A DNA stretch of 6,272 nucleotides from assembly GCA_016932755.1 (NCBI GenBank), contig JAFGCE010000073.1, positions 1 through 6,272 of the forward strand, given 5' to 3'. The notes beneath the pieces are model-generated. The model did not search any database, had not been told where the DNA came from, and saw only the letters and a list, made by a program, of their open reading frames with translations. Position numbers and translations under genes: made by a program. Position 1 is the first letter of the stretch; each line of letters starts with the position of its first letter. Positions 4,728 through 6,272 of the stretch are shown one piece after another. This stretch comes from Candidatus Woesearchaeota archaeon (GTDB lineage: Archaea > Nanobdellota > Nanobdellia > Woesearchaeales > JAGWAF01).

Positions 4728-6272
4728 TTAGTCCACCTGCTGCGTGAGGGAGGTCTGCACCTCTTCTTTGGATTTCTTCTCTTTTGACGCTTTGCCTATC
4801 TTCGCAAACTCCTCATCATAATCGGCATTCTTTGTCGGGTCAAACTCTGTTGGCTCAAGCTTTCCCCTGTGCTTTTCAAGTATTTCCTTAAGCAAAATCT
4901 TTGTTTTTTCCTCATCCTTTGCGCTTAAGCCAATCAGCTCCTTCAATGCTTCTGTTACATATGGAATGTATGTTTCAATATAGCTTCTTCTTTTTCCTTC
5001 TGCATGCAGATGCTTTTTCTTGCTGACATAGCTTGAGAGCTTTCTTCCGCATTCCTGCAGCGCAAGCTTAATCTCTTTTATTATTTCAGGATAATGGGCT
5101 ATTGCCTCTTTGCTTTCTGATGTGAATGGAACCCAGACAGATGCAATGTGCACGACAACTGTGCAAGGGCCCGCAGGAAGGGCGCCCTGGCTTTGGCTCA
5201 GCCCGTAGCTTCTCCATGCAGTGTTAATGACTGATTTTGTTGCTGCGCAAGCTCCCTGCTGATACAGCAACGGCACCCTGTTTGCAAACCTGAGAAGCCT
5301 TACGCTTCCTTCAGCATCCTGATTGCCTCCGTAAGCAAGCGCAGCCTCAACTATGAATGGATTGCCCCTGTAAACTGAAGGGCTTCTTGAGACTGAAGTG
5401 TAAAATTCTGCATTAACCTCTTTTCTCAGCCCTTTTTCAAGAGCTTCTGAACCAATAGGGCTTATGCAGTTTGTGGGGGGCATCATCAGCTTTGTCTTCT
5501 TTATTCCGTTCATAAGCTGCTCTGCTGTTTCCCTGCTCATCTGGCTTGGCTTCATATTAGGAAGAAGGGCTGCATTCTCGCATATCTGTTTTGCAGCTGC
5601 TGAACTGACCCTTGAAAAGCTGTTTGTCAGGAAAGCCTGAAGCGTTCTTGCCTCTGTATTTTTTATCATGTTCATAAGAATTCCAAGCTCAACCCCATAA
5701 GGGTGGGGCTTGATTGACATCGGCTCTTTTGGCAGCTCTTCTGTGGCCCTCGGGAAAATAATCTGCTCTGCCTTTGGGTTTGTGTAAATTATTGTGGCAT
5801 GAGGGTTGATTATTGCTGTTTCCTTCAGATATTCATCTACAGACTGCGAGCCTCCAAGGTAAGACGCCTCGATATCCATCTCTATTTTTGTGCCGTGCTC
5901 TTTTTTCCAATCAACAACATCTTCCTTAACAATATCCGGCTTGTTATGAGTTGTGTCAATCCGGAGCTCATAATAGTGGGCAGGCTCTGTAGGTGAAATC
6001 TTGCTTGTTATTTTTGATGGCTTTCCTGTTGTAAGCTGGCCGTACATGACTGAAGCTGAAATTCCGATACCCTGCTGCCCCCTGGACTGCTTCATTGCGT
6101 GAAATTTGCTTCCATAGAGGAGCTTTGCAAAGATTTTTGGAATCTGGTTTTTTACAATGCCCGGACCGTTATCCTCGACAATAACCCTGAACCTGTCATT
6201 CTGCATGTCAATTATCTCAACAATAACCTCAGGCACTATCCTTGCCTCCTCGCAGGCGTCCAGCGCGTTGTC
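4728..6272 (-). CDS. top6B: DNA topoisomerase VI subunit B (GHKL ATPase), 5'-truncated by window edge
   Basis: This is the ATP-binding subunit of topoisomerase VI; ATP-driven dimerisation clamps and passes DNA through the break made by subunit A. The frame is open to the right edge, reading DNALDACEEARIV at the very start, so the GTG at 6236 is internal. Roughly 40 N-terminal residues are missing. In the visible 514 residues, the N-box Asn is residue 2, the G1 box DNGPGI is at 34-39 and the lid GQQGIGIS at 65-72, followed by TTGKP. A helix-two-turn-helix domain spans about 210-310. The transducer domain has RFANRVPLLYQQG near 328-340 and the ATP-sensing switch lysine in PFTSESKEAI (Lys388). 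The last 60 or so residues are a charged, lysine- and glutamate-rich tail after the transducer. The inferred full length, about 555, is slightly above the roughly 530 of Sulfolobus enzymes. It precedes top6A directly, the usual archaeal order. Confidence 0.96.
   Translation of the reverse strand, partial: DNALDACEEARIVPEVIVEIIDMQNDRFRVIVEDNGPGIVKNQIPKIFAKLLYGSKFHAMKQSRGQQGIGISASVMYGQLTTGKPSKITSKISPTEPAHYYELRIDTTHNKPDIVKEDVVDWKKEHGTKIEMDIEASYLGGSQSVDEYLKETAIINPHATIIYTNPKAEQIIFPRATEELPKEPMSIKPHPYGVELGILMNMIKNTEARTLQAFLTNSFSRVSSAAAKQICENAALLPNMKPSQMSRETAEQLMNGIKKTKLMMPPTNCISPIGSEALEKGLRKEVNAEFYTSVSRSPSVYRGNPFIVEAALAYGGNQDAEGSVRLLRFANRVPLLYQQGACAATKSVINTAWRSYGLSQSQGALPAGPCTVVVHIASVWVPFTSESKEAIAHYPEIIKEIKLALQECGRKLSSYVSKKKHLHAEGKRRSYIETYIPYVTEALKELIGLSAKDEEKTKILLKEILEKHRGKLEPTEFDPTKNADYDEEFAKIGKASKEKKSKEEVQTSLTQQVD
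4733..4738 (-). promoter_or_regulatory. Shine-Dalgarno of top6A inside the end of top6B
   Basis: Minus-strand AGGTGG lies within the last codons of top6B, 5 nt before the top6A ATG at 4727. It supports this start and independent ribosome loading in addition to coupling across the abutting TAA-ATG. Confidence 0.6.

Noticed and set aside
6234..6236. GTG at 6236 as the top6B start
   Set aside because: Upstream codons encode the conserved DNALDA ATPase N-box, so the gene continues beyond the right edge.

Overview
The window looks archaeal. It carries both subunits of type IIB DNA topoisomerase VI, an archaeal-type TrmI tRNA (adenine) methyltransferase, tRNA genes without an encoded CCA, TATA-type promoters and oligo-T termination. 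The very tight packing (gaps of 0, 1 and 3 nt, overlapping stop codons) and moderate, AT-leaning composition suggest a small-genome lineage, perhaps DPANN (Woesearchaeota/Pacearchaeota-like). That placement is inference and was not tested by phylogeny. The first and last genes run off the window.

Layout from left to right. Positions 1-1892 (+) hold the 3' four-fifths of glmS, followed 1 nt later by a small GNAT acetyltransferase whose C-terminal half resembles eukaryotic glucosamine-6-phosphate N-acetyltransferase (GNA1). The pair would supply fructose-6-P -> GlcN-6-P -> GlcNAc-6-P, the first two steps of a eukaryote-style UDP-GlcNAc route. Positions 1889-2836 (-) hold a compact unit read right to left: tRNA-Arg(UCU), tRNA-Cys(GCA), then trmI, with gaps of 3 and 17 nt. 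Its stop codon overlaps that of the acetyltransferase. Positions 2837-2942 are a divergent promoter region with one TATA box facing the tRNAs and one facing the next gene.

Positions 2943-3608 (+) encode a 221-residue all-helical membrane protein related to the transmembrane part of MscS/CmpX-type mechanosensitive channels, with a near-perfect Shine-Dalgarno. It ends in a T-rich terminator. Positions 3642-6272 (-) hold top6B followed with no gap by top6A, converging on the channel gene. Together they encode the A2B2 topoisomerase VI that relaxes and decatenates DNA.

There is no mobile element, CRISPR array or defence system in the window, and no gene-free stretch longer than about 110 nt. The most interesting points are the GNA1-like enzyme beside glmS, the tRNA-tRNA-trmI unit in which trmI has no evident promoter or ribosome binding site of its own, the tRNA promoter placed for an almost leaderless transcript, and the repeat architecture of the channel-like protein.
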